Part shown: positions 36,329 through 45,311 of the stretch, one piece after another
Numbering within the stretch: the stretch's first letter is position 1
Layout of the letters: every line of letters starts with the position of its first letter
From: Pseudophaeobacter sp.
GTDB taxonomy: Bacteria > Pseudomonadota > Alphaproteobacteria > Rhodobacterales > Rhodobacteraceae
Length of the DNA stretch: 64,000 bases
Assembly (NCBI GenBank): GCA_027019165.1
Contig: JALUXC010000024.1
Location: 434,001 to 498,000 of the forward strand
Direction: 5' to 3'
Program-made: the position numbers and the translations under genes
The notes under the pieces: model-generated
Databases searched by the model: none
What the model saw: only the letters and a program-made list of their open reading frames with translations
What the model was told of the DNA's origin: nothing

Positions 36329-37972
36329 ATGGCGCGTTTTATCTTTATCACTGGCGGCGTTGTTTCTTCGCTTGGCAAAGGGCTGGCTTCGGCGGCCCTC
36401 GGGGCATTGCTGCAAGCGCGCGGATACTCCGTGCGGCTGCGAAAGCTGGATCCCTATCTGAACGTCGATCCGGGCACGATGAGCCCCTTTGAGCACGGCG
36501 AAGTCTTTGTGACCGATGACGGCGCCGAAACCGATCTGGACCTTGGCCACTACGAGCGTTTCACCGGCGTCGCAGCCCGCAAAACCGACTCGGTCTCTTC
36601 GGGTCGGATCTATTCCAACGTGCTCGAGAAAGAGCGCCGCGGCGACTACCTCGGGAAGACCATTCAGGTGATCCCGCACGTCACCAATGAGATCAAGGAT
36701 TTCATCGCCATCGGCGAGGATGAAGTCGACTTCATGCTCTGCGAGATCGGCGGCACCGTCGGCGACATCGAAGGCCTGCCCTTCTTTGAGGCGATCCGCC
36801 AGTTCAGCCAGGACAAACCGCGCGGGCAGTGTATTTTCATGCACCTGACATTGCTGCCCTACATCAAGGCCAGCGGGGAGCTGAAAACCAAACCGACCCA
36901 GCACTCGGTCAAAGAGCTGCGCTCAATCGGTCTGGCGCCAGACATCCTGGTTTGCCGCTCCGAAGGACCGATCCCGCAGAAAGAACGCGAAAAGCTCGCC
37001 CTGTTCTGCAATGTGCGCCCCGACAGCGTGATCGCCGCGCAGGATCTGAAATCCATCTATGAGGCCCCGCTGGCCTATCACCGCGAGGGCATGGATCAGG
37101 CGGTTCTGGATGCCTTTGGCATTGCCCCTGCCCCCAAGCCGAACCTTGCCCGCTGGGACGATGTGGCCGACCGCATCTATAACCCCGAAGGCGAAGTGAA
37201 GGTGGCCATCGTCGGCAAATACACCCAGCTGGAAGACGCCTACAAATCCATCGCCGAGGCGCTGACTCATGGCGGCATGGCCAACCGGGTCAAGGTCAAG
37301 ATCGAATGGGTCGATGCAGAGCTGTTCGACCGCGAAGACGCCACCCCGCATCTACAGGGGTTTCACGCGATCCTGGTGCCCGGCGGATTTGGCGAACGCG
37401 GCACCGAGGGCAAGATCAAGGCCGCGCAATATGCGCGCGAGCACAAGGTTCCCTATCTGGGGATCTGCCTGGGCATGCAGATGGCGGTGATCGAGGCGGC
37501 GCGCAATGTCGCGGGCATCACCGAAGCGGGTTCCGAAGAATTCGACCATGAGGCGGGCAAGAAGCGGTTCGAACCCGTGGTCTATCACCTGAAAGAATGG
37601 GTGCAGGGCAACCACAAGGTCAGCCGCAAGGCCGATGACGACAAGGGCGGCACCATGCGTCTGGGCGCCTATGACGCCACGCTCAGCGAAGGCTCCAAAG
37701 TGGCCGAGGTCTATGGCAGCACTCATATCGAGGAACGCCACCGCCACCGCTATGAGGTGGACATCAAGTACAAGGACCAGCTTGAGGCCTGCGGGCTGAA
37801 ATTCTCTGGCATGTCCCCTGATGGCCGCCTGCCCGAGATCGTGGAATGGGCCGATCATCCCTGGTTCATCGGGGTTCAATTCCACCCGGAACTGAAATCC
37901 AAACCCTTTGCGCCGCATCCACTGTTCAAGGATTTTGTCCGCGCGGCAAAAGACACATCGCGTCTGGTCTAA
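36329..37972 (+). CDS. pyrG: CTP synthase
   Basis: PyrG aminates UTP to CTP with glutamine. 547 residues. The synthase domain starts at [20 protein letters not shown] and has the [20 protein letters not shown] stretch. The glutamine amidotransferase domain carries the nucleophile in [12 protein letters not shown] and the His/Glu pair in GVQFHPEL. A terminator follows the stop. The order secG-pyrG is common in alphaproteobacteria. Confidence 0.98.
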   Translation: MARFIFITGGVVSSLGKGLASAALGALLQARGYSVRLRKLDPYLNVDPGTMSPFEHGEVFVTDDGAETDLDLGHYERFTGVAARKTDSVSSGRIYSNVLEKERRGDYLGKTIQVIPHVTNEIKDFIAIGEDEVDFMLCEIGGTVGDIEGLPFFEAIRQFSQDKPRGQCIFMHLTLLPYIKASGELKTKPTQHSVKELRSIGLAPDILVCRSEGPIPQKEREKLALFCNVRPDSVIAAQDLKSIYEAPLAYHREGMDQAVLDAFGIAPAPKPNLARWDDVADRIYNPEGEVKVAIVGKYTQLEDAYKSIAEALTHGGMANRVKVKIEWVDAELFDREDATPHLQGFHAILVPGGFGERGTEGKIKAAQYAREHKVPYLGICLGMQMAVIEAARNVAGITEAGSEEFDHEAGKKRFEPVVYHLKEWVQGNHKVSRKADDDKGGTMRLGAYDATLSEGSKVAEVYGSTHIEERHRHRYEVDIKYKDQLEACGLKFSGMSPDGRLPEIVEWADHPWFIGVQFHPELKSKPFAPHPLFKDFVRAAKDTSRLV

Positions 37973-38000
37973 AGGGCTTTCGCCGACGCAATCAAAGCAG

Positions 38001-38026
38001 CGGCAGGCCTCATGGCCTGCCGTTTT
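38001..38026 (+). terminator. pyrG terminator
   Basis: CGGCAGGCC-TCAT-GGCCTGCCG is a perfect 9-bp stem with a 4-base loop followed by TTTT. Confidence 0.85.
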
Positions 38027-38151
38027 GCGTCGTGGCACGCCCCGCGGGTCTGTTTTCTTCCCTTTTCCCCTGTCTCTCAGGTTGCGAATCTTTAGTCTCC
38101 CTATGGGCATAACCGCCGTTCATGCGACACTTTTCACTTCAGGAGACTTTC

Positions 38152-38418
38152 ATGCGCCCTGCCTTTTTTGCCCTCGCTATCGCCCTGCCGTTTGGTGCCT
38201 TCGCTGCAGACAACCGCGACGAGCGGTCAGATCTTTTGCTGCAGCTGATCCGTGACAATGGCTGCAAGATGACCACAGCCGAAGCGGACGAAATGCTGCC
38301 AAAACATGACTTCACCAAGAGCGAAACCCGCGACATCATCCGGGCCTGGGGCGAACAGGACATGGTGGAGATGAAAGGCATGGTCATTCAACTCTCGGAT
38401 AAGGGCTGCAAAGGCTGA
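38152..38418 (+). CDS. Small periplasmic hypothetical protein
   Basis: An 88-residue protein with a signal peptide (MRPAFFALAIALPFGAFAAD) and a helical mature domain with two cysteines (NGCKMTTAEADEML and DKGCKG). AGGAG sits 6 bases before ATG 38152, so translation is well supported. Similar short proteins occur across roseobacters without assigned function. Confidence 0.78.
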   Translation: MRPAFFALAIALPFGAFAADNRDERSDLLLQLIRDNGCKMTTAEADEMLPKHDFTKSETRDIIRAWGEQDMVEMKGMVIQLSDKGCKG

Positions 38419-38461
38419 CTGCCGACTTGCACTGCCGTTGAAAAAGGCTCAGGCTGGAACC

Positions 38462-38794
38462 ATGATACGTGCCTTTCGAAACCTGATCGAACGCCAGATC
38501 CAAAAGGCCTCGGCCCAAGGCAAACTGTCCGGGCTTGAGGGCGAAGGCAAACCACTGCCGGATCGCACCGGGCAGGAACTGGTGGATCCCGGCCTATCGG
38601 CAGGAATACGTATCATGGCCGAAGCCGGTGCCGTGCCGGAAGAGTTCAAAATCAAAAAGCAACTCGACCAGGCCCGATCAGACTATGCCTCTCTGACGGA
38701 CGAGGCCGAGCGCCGCGCCGCCATGACCCGCATCGCTGATCTGGAAATGCGCCATAATATGGCGCGCGATGCACGAAAATCCTTCTTCCGTTAG
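38462..38794 (+). CDS. DUF1992 (DnaJ-C28-like) protein
   Basis: A 110-residue helical, basic protein. FRNLIERQIQKASAQGKLSG LEGEGKPLP is the typical start of DUF1992, a domain shared with eukaryotic DNAJC28; here there is no J domain. Function unknown. It lies 43 bp after the small periplasmic protein gene on the same strand. Confidence 0.82.
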   Translation: MIRAFRNLIERQIQKASAQGKLSGLEGEGKPLPDRTGQELVDPGLSAGIRIMAEAGAVPEEFKIKKQLDQARSDYASLTDEAERRAAMTRIADLEMRHNMARDARKSFFR

Positions 38795-38886
38795 CGCAAC
38801 CGGCTGATCCTGCAGTTGTTTCTGTTCGCGGGCACGGTATAGACGGAGCAAGTTAGTCCAATAGACACTCGCGGAGATTCCAACCC

Positions 38887-39789
38887 ATGGCGCAAGAGAC
38901 GTCCACCCAGCAGGCACAATTCGACCGTATCGCAAACGGCAAAGGTTTCATTGCCGCTCTGGACCAGTCCGGTGGCTCCACTCCCAAGGCGCTGGCGCTC
39001 TATGGCGTGATGGAAGACGCCTACGCAAACGACGACGAAATGTTCGGCGAAATCCAGAAGATGCGCGCCCGCATCATCACCGCGCCTGATTTCAACAGCG
39101 ACAAGATCCTGGGCGCGATCCTGTTTGAAAAGACCATGGACAATGCCATCGACGGCATTCAGGTGCCGCAGTACCTGTGGGAGAAATGCGGCGTTGTCCC
39201 CTTCCTGAAAGTGGACAAGGGTCTTGCAGACGAACAGGACGGCGCTCAGACGATGAAGCCGATGCCAGATCTGGATGCGCTTCTTGCGCGCGCGGTTGAG
39301 GCGGGGATCTTTGGCACCAAGATGCGCTCGGTCATCAAGGAAGCCAACGAGACCGGCATCAAGAACGTGGTCGCGCAGCAGTTCGAAGTGGGCAAACAGA
39401 TTGCCGCTGCCGGTCTCGTGCCGATCATTGAGCCCGAAGTGGACATCCACTCCACCACCAAGGTCGAAGCTGAAGCGATCCTCAAGGCCGAACTGAAAGC
39501 CGCACTTGACGCTTTGCCTGCCGGTACAAAGGTAGCGCTGAAACTGACCATCCCGAGCCAGGCCGGTCTCTATGACGAACTGGCAGATCATCCCGAAGTG
39601 GTGCGTGTCGTCGCGCTGTCGGGCGGTTACAGCACCGATGACGCCTGCGCGAAACTCTCGCAGAACGCCAAGATGATCGCCTCCTTCAGCCGCGCGCTGA
39701 CCGAGGGTCTGAATGTCTCCATGAGCGACGCAGAATACAACGCTGCCCTCGGCGCAAATATCTCCAAGATCTACGACGCCTCGCTGTAG
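38887..39789 (+). CDS. fda: Fructose-bisphosphate aldolase, class I
   Basis: A 300-residue class I (Schiff-base) aldolase of the bacterial type. [46 protein letters not shown] (with the acid residues) and [10 protein letters not shown] (Schiff-base lysine region) are present. It acts in glycolysis and gluconeogenesis. A strong terminator follows. Confidence 0.94.
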   Translation: MAQETSTQQAQFDRIANGKGFIAALDQSGGSTPKALALYGVMEDAYANDDEMFGEIQKMRARIITAPDFNSDKILGAILFEKTMDNAIDGIQVPQYLWEKCGVVPFLKVDKGLADEQDGAQTMKPMPDLDALLARAVEAGIFGTKMRSVIKEANETGIKNVVAQQFEVGKQIAAAGLVPIIEPEVDIHSTTKVEAEAILKAELKAALDALPAGTKVALKLTIPSQAGLYDELADHPEVVRVVALSGGYSTDDACAKLSQNAKMIASFSRALTEGLNVSMSDAEYNAALGANISKIYDASL

Positions 39790-39811
39790 GGTCGGCAAGC
39801 AGCAGGTCTTT

Positions 39812-39848
39812 GGCCGCGCCTGTGATCAGGTGCGGCCTTTGTCTTTTT
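39812..39848 (+). terminator. fda terminator
   Basis: GGCCGCGCCTG-TGAT-CAGGTGCGGCC is an 11-bp stem (one G-T pair) with a 4-base loop, followed by TTTGTCTTTTT. Confidence 0.88.
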
Positions 39849-39930
39849 GCGCGATGTCTTTTTTCCATGCGCAAGCCCGCCTATATTGCGTCTGACAGTT
39901 GTGGCACAGGCATTTGAGACGGGGCAGATT

Positions 39931-40236
39931 ATGGCACAGGGTGACGACAAGATTGACGGCCGCTTGCATGGCGAGCAGTTTGAGCCGGAGAGCGAGGACA
40001 GCCTGCTCATGAGGCTTGTCTATATGGTCATCATCTGGGTGATGATCCAGTTCGCGCAGACCGTGCTCGGTGTCGTGACCGTGCTGCAGTTTCTGGTCAT
40101 GGCTCTCAACAACAAGCAGCCCAATGAGCGGATCGCCGATTTTGGCACCGATCTTGGTGTCTGGGTTGCCAAGGCCGCGCGCTATCAAACCGCCGCAAGC
40201 AATGTGAAACCCTGGCCCTGGACGGACTTGGACTGA
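39931..40236 (+). CDS. DUF4389-like membrane protein
   Basis: A 101-residue protein with a polar N-terminus, one or two hydrophobic spans (VYMVIIWVMIQFAQTVLGVV TVLQFLVMAL), and the conserved NKQPNERIADFGTDLGVW segment. This arrangement fits DUF4389. GGGG precedes ATG 39931. Function unknown. Confidence 0.78.
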   Translation: MAQGDDKIDGRLHGEQFEPESEDSLLMRLVYMVIIWVMIQFAQTVLGVVTVLQFLVMALNNKQPNERIADFGTDLGVWVAKAARYQTAASNVKPWPWTDLD

Positions 40237-40300
40237 CGGATCTGGACTGGCGATCTCGGCTGACAGGCCCGGATGAAAGCGGCCCGTGAAACCCCCTGCG

Positions 40301-40408
40301 CTATCGCAGCACGAAGATCAAAAGCCCCAAGACGATCAGCGCCAACACCGCTCTGATTGCGAGCGCGACTCGGCGGCGCATTGGTTTGGATCTCATCAGC
40401 TCAGTCAT
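40301..40408 (-). CDS. Possible 35-residue single-span membrane peptide
   Basis: The ATG at 40408 lies inside the last codons of the flavoprotein gene (overlap of 8 bases). The frame encodes a basic N-terminus (MTELMRSKPMRRR), then one hydrophobic helix (ALAIRAVLALIVLGLLIFV) and a final arginine. Its size, charge layout and overlap look like a translationally coupled small membrane protein, but the frame could be chance. Confidence 0.45.
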   Translation of the reverse strand: MTELMRSKPMRRRVALAIRAVLALIVLGLLIFVLR

Positions 40409-41699
40409 AGTCGAACCTTTCGGACAGAATCCGGCCTGAAGGGGCTCCGCGTGCGATCAAATGATCCTCGACCGCATCCATCATCGCAGGCGGGCCGCAA
40501 AGGACAAAAAGCCAACTGCGGATCTCTTCAGGCGCGAACACTCGGTCAAGGAGGCCGCTGTCAATCATACCCGTTTCGCCGCTCCACCCTTCATAGGGTT
40601 CCGAGAGGACAAAAACAGAATCCTCTTCTGCCAGTTCCTCGGGAAAGACGATCTGCTCCTCAATCCTGTTGCCGTAGATGATCCGCACCACGCGAGGGTC
40701 GCCAGTCAGGCGCAGCTGGCGCAGGATGCTCAGCATCGGGGCAATGCCAACGCCGCCTGCAATCAGTCCGATGCCCGGTTCGTCCCGCCCCTCGACCGAC
40801 AGACTGCCATATGGGGCATCAAGGTAGGCGCGGCTCCCCGGCCTGACCTGACCCAGACTCCCCGTGAAATCGCCAAGTTCCTTGATGACGAAGGAAACAT
40901 CCGGCCCTGCCCCCGGCGCCGAACTGATGGAGAACGGGTTCTCATGCAGCGAATAGGCCGAATGGCCGATATTGAGCCAGGCAAACTGCCCCGCCCTGAA
41001 GGAAAGACCCTGATGCCCGTCGGGTGTGACCGTTACGCCCCATTGGCGCGGCGTGAGACGCTTGATCTCCTTCACCCGCCATAGCTTTGCACGCGCCGGT
41101 TCGATCACATAGACCCAAATCAACGAGCCTACAGCGATCCCGGTCATGGCCGCCCACATCCAGACCAGCTCTGGCTCGGCACTGTAGCGCCCGGCGCTCA
41201 GCGCATGGTGCAGCAAGGCCCCGGCGATCAGCACGGCCCCGATCCCGTGCATCAGCCTCCAGGTTTCGTACTTGTAGTCCAGCTGCGTGCGATAGACCCC
41301 CAGCGCCACAAGGGCAGGCAGCAGGACAAAGGCGACAACGCCGCCGACCATAGACGTGAAATCCGTGCTGACGACCAATACCCGTGTCGTATCCCAGGGC
41401 CGCACTCCACCTGATGGCGCCCCCCCGTAAAGGAAGGGATGCAGCAGTGCAAACAGCAGAGCCGCACGGGCCATCACCTGATGAAACCGCATGGTCATAT
41501 CCATGCCGATGCCAGACGACAAACGTCGAAACCGCCCCGAGAGCACGAACTCGACCAGGATCATCGAAAAGGCCAGCATGCCAAGACCGGTGCCCAACTC
41601 CGCCCAAAAGGCGCGTGGCGGGCCACCAAAAGTCCAGGACAAGACAAGGGGCAGCGTCACCACAACGGAATAGAGCAGTAAAAGAAGAAGCGGTTTCAT
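40401..41699 (-). CDS. Ferric-reductase-like transmembrane flavoprotein
   Basis: About 432 residues. The N-terminal half has six membrane spans with conserved histidines (FHQVMARAALLFALLHPFLY, WRLMHGIGAVLIAGALLHHA) expected to bind heme. The C-terminal half is an FAD/NAD(P)H ferredoxin-reductase module (LHENPFSISSAPG, GLIAGGVGIAPMLSILRQL, LFVLCGPPAMMDAVEDHL). It resembles bacterial NOX/FRE-type reductases. AGGAAG before ATG 41699 sets the start. A tiny ORF overlaps its end. Confidence 0.88.
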   Translation of the reverse strand: MKPLLLLLLYSVVVTLPLVLSWTFGGPPRAFWAELGTGLGMLAFSMILVEFVLSGRFRRLSSGIGMDMTMRFHQVMARAALLFALLHPFLYGGAPSGGVRPWDTTRVLVVSTDFTSMVGGVVAFVLLPALVALGVYRTQLDYKYETWRLMHGIGAVLIAGALLHHALSAGRYSAEPELVWMWAAMTGIAVGSLIWVYVIEPARAKLWRVKEIKRLTPRQWGVTVTPDGHQGLSFRAGQFAWLNIGHSAYSLHENPFSISSAPGAGPDVSFVIKELGDFTGSLGQVRPGSRAYLDAPYGSLSVEGRDEPGIGLIAGGVGIAPMLSILRQLRLTGDPRVVRIIYGNRIEEQIVFPEELAEEDSVFVLSEPYEGWSGETGMIDSGLLDRVFAPEEIRSWLFVLCGPPAMMDAVEDHLIARGAPSGRILSERFDYD

Positions 41700-41819
41700 G
41701 CTGTCTTCCTGCCCCTGTTTGCTGCTCTGGTCCTTGATCCTGCTCAAGCCCTAGAGCTTAGGTTCTGAGTTCACATGCCGCTGCAGGTTCGACTTGTCCG
41801 GCAGATCAAAGGCCAGTCC

Positions 41820-42605
41820 TTAATCCGTGAACTGAGGCGCGCGCTTCTGCATCTGCGCGGCTATGGCCTCCATTTGGTTGGGCCTGCCGATCAGCGCCAC
41901 CTGCTCGCGGCTTTCTTCCATCAAAACCGTGGTCTGATCAGCGGTTTCGGCCACACCAATCAGCCGCTTGGCGGCGCGAATAGCCTCGGGGTTCTTACCC
42001 GCAATCTCCTCCGCCAGGGCCTGCGCACGCGCGAGGGGATCGTCGTGGACCTCGGTCAACAGCCCCCAATCGAGCGCTTGGGGCGCCTCAAAGACCTCTG
42101 CCGTATAGGTAAGGCGGCGCAGAATGTCCGAGCGCACAAGGCGCGGCAGCAAGGCCATACCGCCCATGTCAGGCACGATGCCCCATTTCATCTCCATCAC
42201 CGAAAACCGCGCATCGGGCGCAGCAATGCGAATATCCGCGCCCAGCGCCAGTTGCAGACCGCCACCAAAACAGACGCCATTCACGGCAGCGATGACCGGC
42301 ACAGGTACCTTGCGCCAGGCCATGGCCACCGCCTGCACCTCATTGGCATCACCGTGGCTGCGGGTCATAAGCCATTCTTCGGGATCGACCTGCCCCATCT
42401 GGGCAAAGCTCATCAGGTCAAGGCCGGCGCAGAACCCCTTGCCTTCGCCAGTCAGCACAGCGACACGCGCCTTGGAGGCGGCGACCTCTTCGGCAGCGGC
42501 GATGATCGCCTTGATCATCTCGTCGTCCAGCGCGTTCATCTTGTCCGCGCGTGTCAGCGTCACATGGGCGATGTGGTCTTTGTACTCGACGGATACCCGT
42601 GCCAT
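41820..42605 (-). CDS. Crotonase / enoyl-CoA hydratase family protein
   Basis: A 261-residue crotonase-fold enzyme with the oxyanion-hole segments GEGKGFCAGLDL and NGVCFGGGLQLALGADIRIA. In FSVMEMKWGIVPDMGG, one acidic residue aligns with the first catalytic Glu, and VPD places an Asp where dienoyl-CoA isomerases have one; the second hydratase Glu seems absent. It may therefore be an isomerase rather than a hydratase. It is alone on its strand between a flavoprotein and an SMP-30 gene. Confidence 0.88.
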   Translation of the reverse strand: MARVSVEYKDHIAHVTLTRADKMNALDDEMIKAIIAAAEEVAASKARVAVLTGEGKGFCAGLDLMSFAQMGQVDPEEWLMTRSHGDANEVQAVAMAWRKVPVPVIAAVNGVCFGGGLQLALGADIRIAAPDARFSVMEMKWGIVPDMGGMALLPRLVRSDILRRLTYTAEVFEAPQALDWGLLTEVHDDPLARAQALAEEIAGKNPEAIRAAKRLIGVAETADQTTVLMEESREQVALIGRPNQMEAIAAQMQKRAPQFTD

Positions 42606-42688
42606 CTGCGGCTCCTCCTGCGTTCCCGTTTGCGGCAGACTGCCCCGGAATGCGGCCTTTATCCAGACTAACGCCGGGGCAGATCGGG

Positions 42689-43771
42689 CTAACGGCGCAT
42701 CGGAGGAAGGTCCGCAACCGGCAGCCGCGCGAAACCATCACTGTCCAGCGTCATCACATAAAGCTGGTCCCCGATGATCCGCGCGCCCGTGGTGATGCCA
42801 AGCCCCCCGGCAGGGTCCTGCAGCGTGCGCAGGATGGTGCCCTCCTCGTCAAACTGCATGACCATGCCGCGATGAATAGGCGCCGGGCGCACCTTTGGCC
42901 CCAGCCGCCAGAGCACCTTGCGCAAGAAGGGATAGGGCATCAGCACCTCGGACGGCACCCGAGGGCTGGCAAAGGCGAGCCAGAAGGTGCCATCGCCCTG
43001 CGCCTCCAGGTTATCGGGGTATCCGGGCAGGTTGCCAAGGAAGAGCTCTTGACTGCCAGCCTGCGGCCCCTTCAGCCACAGGCGATGCACCCGTGCGCGG
43101 CCGGTTTCGTTGATCAGCAGGAAATCCTCGTCCTGCGACAGGGCCACACCGTTGGTGTAGACGAAGCCGGTGGCGATCTTTTCAACCTTTCCGTCCGGCG
43201 TGCGCCGCGCCACATAGCCGGTATCGGACTGCTCCCATATGGTCAGCACCGAGGTCGGTTTGGTGCCGCCCATGGTTTCGGGGTCGAACCGGTCCGAGGA
43301 GTTGGAGAAATAGATCGTGCCATCACGCGCCACATCGAGCTGGTTGGCATAGATCACAGGGGCACCGTCGATCTCGCTCACCAGGGTTTCCAGGGTGCCC
43401 GGCCCGTTCCAGCGCAGAATGCCACGATAGCTATCGGCGATGTAAAGCGCACCGTCCGGGCCTGCTTTCAGCCCCAGGGGCCGCCCGCCCAGCGGCTCTA
43501 TCAGCTGCGGCGCTTCGCCGTCGATGCGATAGAGGTTGCCGGTCAGGTCCGTCGTGTAGACGGTGCCGTCGGGCATCACCGCCAGATCCTCGGGGCCGAT
43601 GGCGCCATTTGGAAGCAGCACCTTTTGCGCGGCCTCAAGCGCGGTGTTCTCTTCGAAATCGCCGGTGAACCCCGGCCCCGTGGGCGGATCGTATGACACC
43701 GGATCAACCGGCACCGGCCAGAACAACAGATAAGCCAGCCCCACGGCCAACACTGACAGAACAATGCGCAT
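42689..43771 (-). CDS. SMP-30/gluconolactonase-like protein with membrane anchor
   Basis: A 360-residue beta-propeller protein. Residues 1-20 are a hydrophobic signal or anchor (MRIVLSVLAVGLAYLLFWPV). The propeller has the repeats GPEDLAVMPDGTVYTTDLTG, GLKAGPDGALYIADSYRGIL and YTNGVALSQDEDFLLINETG, typical of strictosidine-synthase/SMP-30-type lactonases. It probably faces the periplasm. AAGGGAG lies before ATG 43771. Confidence 0.85.
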   Translation of the reverse strand: MRIVLSVLAVGLAYLLFWPVPVDPVSYDPPTGPGFTGDFEENTALEAAQKVLLPNGAIGPEDLAVMPDGTVYTTDLTGNLYRIDGEAPQLIEPLGGRPLGLKAGPDGALYIADSYRGILRWNGPGTLETLVSEIDGAPVIYANQLDVARDGTIYFSNSSDRFDPETMGGTKPTSVLTIWEQSDTGYVARRTPDGKVEKIATGFVYTNGVALSQDEDFLLINETGRARVHRLWLKGPQAGSQELFLGNLPGYPDNLEAQGDGTFWLAFASPRVPSEVLMPYPFLRKVLWRLGPKVRPAPIHRGMVMQFDEEGTILRTLQDPAGGLGITTGARIIGDQLYVMTLDSDGFARLPVADLPPMRR

Positions 43772-43875
43772 GATCGAAACTCCCTTAATGGCAGCAGTCT
43801 GCGCGGGGTACAGCCCGCCTGCAAGCCCTACCTGCCCTCTTGATGGAGCGGGCTGCTTCACGTTATCTGCCTTTC

Positions 43876-44985
43876 ATGACCACACCTCGCTACACCCCGC
43901 TTGCCCAGTCCCTGCCCGCAACCGTGCCTTTCGTTGGCCCTGAAACGCAGGAGAGGGAGCGCGGCGCGCCCTTCATCGCGCGTCTTGGCGCGAATGAAAA
44001 CGTCTTTGGTCCCTCGCCCAAGGCGATCGCCGCGATGCAGGCCGAAGCGGCAGAAATCTGGAAATATGGCGATGCCCAAAGCCACGATCTGCGCATGGCC
44101 CTTGCCGCGCACCACGAGGCTTCGGCAGACAATATCATGGTTGGTGAAGGGATCGACGGGCTTCTTGGCTATCTTGTGCGCCTGCTGGTGACCGGCGGCG
44201 ATCATGTTGTGACCTCGCTGGGCGCCTATCCGACCTTCAACTACCATGTGGCGGGATTTGGCGGTACGCTGCATACGGTGCCCTACAGGGACGATCATGA
44301 AGACCCGGCAGCGCTGTTTGCCAAAGCCACAGAGGTGGGCGCGAAACTTGTCTACCTCGCCAACCCCGACAATCCGATGGGAAGCTGGCACAAGGGCGCC
44401 GACATTGTCGCCGCACTGGAGCACCTGCCCGAAGGATGCCTGCTCTTGCTGGATGAGGCCTATGTGGAATGCGCGCCCGAAGGCACCGCCGCACCAGTGG
44501 ATATCAACGACACGCGGGTCATCCGCATGCGCACCTTTTCCAAGGCCTATGGCATGGCGGGCGCGCGCGTGGGCTATGCACTGGCCGAAGCTGGCCTCAT
44601 CTCTGCCTTCAACAAGGTGCGCAATCATTTTGGCATGAACCGCGCTGCGCAGGCCGGTGCCCTGGCGGCCCTGCTGGATCAGGACTGGTTGGCCCATATC
44701 CAGGCTGAGATCGTGACAGCGCGGGATCGTATCGCCCGCATTGCCACAGAAAACGGCCTGGTTCCCCTCCCCTCGGCCACCAATTTTGTCGCCATCGACT
44801 GCGGGCAGGACGGTGCCTTTGCCAAGGCCGTGCTGGATGGGTTGGTGGATCAGGGTGTCTTCGTGCGCATGCCATTTGCTGCGCCGCAAAACCGCTGCAT
44901 CCGAGTCAGCTGTGGCCGCGCGGAGGATCTGGAGGCCTTTGCCAAGGCCCTGCCCATCGCGCTGGAGCGCGCACAAGTCCTATAG
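43876..44985 (+). CDS. HisC-like PLP aminotransferase
   Basis: A fold-type I aminotransferase of about 369 residues, related to histidinol-phosphate aminotransferase. It has LGANENVFGPSPKAIAAM, LANPDNPMGSW, LLLDEAYVE and the PLP lysine in RTFSKAYGMAGARVGYA. No other his gene is nearby, so the true substrate may be another amino acid. Start codons at 43843 and 43876 are both possible; I prefer 43876, where family similarity begins. Confidence 0.85.
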   Translation: MTTPRYTPLAQSLPATVPFVGPETQERERGAPFIARLGANENVFGPSPKAIAAMQAEAAEIWKYGDAQSHDLRMALAAHHEASADNIMVGEGIDGLLGYLVRLLVTGGDHVVTSLGAYPTFNYHVAGFGGTLHTVPYRDDHEDPAALFAKATEVGAKLVYLANPDNPMGSWHKGADIVAALEHLPEGCLLLLDEAYVECAPEGTAAPVDINDTRVIRMRTFSKAYGMAGARVGYALAEAGLISAFNKVRNHFGMNRAAQAGALAALLDQDWLAHIQAEIVTARDRIARIATENGLVPLPSATNFVAIDCGQDGAFAKAVLDGLVDQGVFVRMPFAAPQNRCIRVSCGRAEDLEAFAKALPIALERAQVL

Positions 44986-45068
44986 ACTGCCCGTCCATGC
45001 CTGACGCTTTACCGGAAATTCACCGCTTTTCGGTAGTCTTTGCCTCATAGAGACAAAGGAACAGCGTC

Positions 45069-45287
45069 ATGCGAGAGTTCAAGGACTACGACGACGACCA
45101 GGCCCAAGAACGAAAGAAAGCGCCCGATCTTTTGGAAACCGCACTCGGTTTCATTGGGATCAATCTGATGTGGGTCTTCTTTGCCATCTGGGTTTTGTAT
45201 GGAATTGTGCCGGTGCTTCTCTTGGCACTGTTTATCAACCACATGATCACACGTCTTGAGATCAAGCTCGGACAGCGCCAAGCCTGA
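45069..45287 (+). CDS. Small membrane hypothetical protein
   Basis: A 72-residue protein with a charged N-terminus (MREFKDYDDDQAQERKKAPD) and one long or two short hydrophobic spans (IGINLMWVFFAIWVLYGIVP, VLLLALFINHMI). AAGGAAC precedes the ATG. Unknown function. It ends 24 bp before the convergent class V aminotransferase gene. Confidence 0.7.
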   Translation: MREFKDYDDDQAQERKKAPDLLETALGFIGINLMWVFFAIWVLYGIVPVLLLALFINHMITRLEIKLGQRQA

Positions 45288-45311
45288 TCCTCAATCCGGT
45301 CAACCCGCCAG

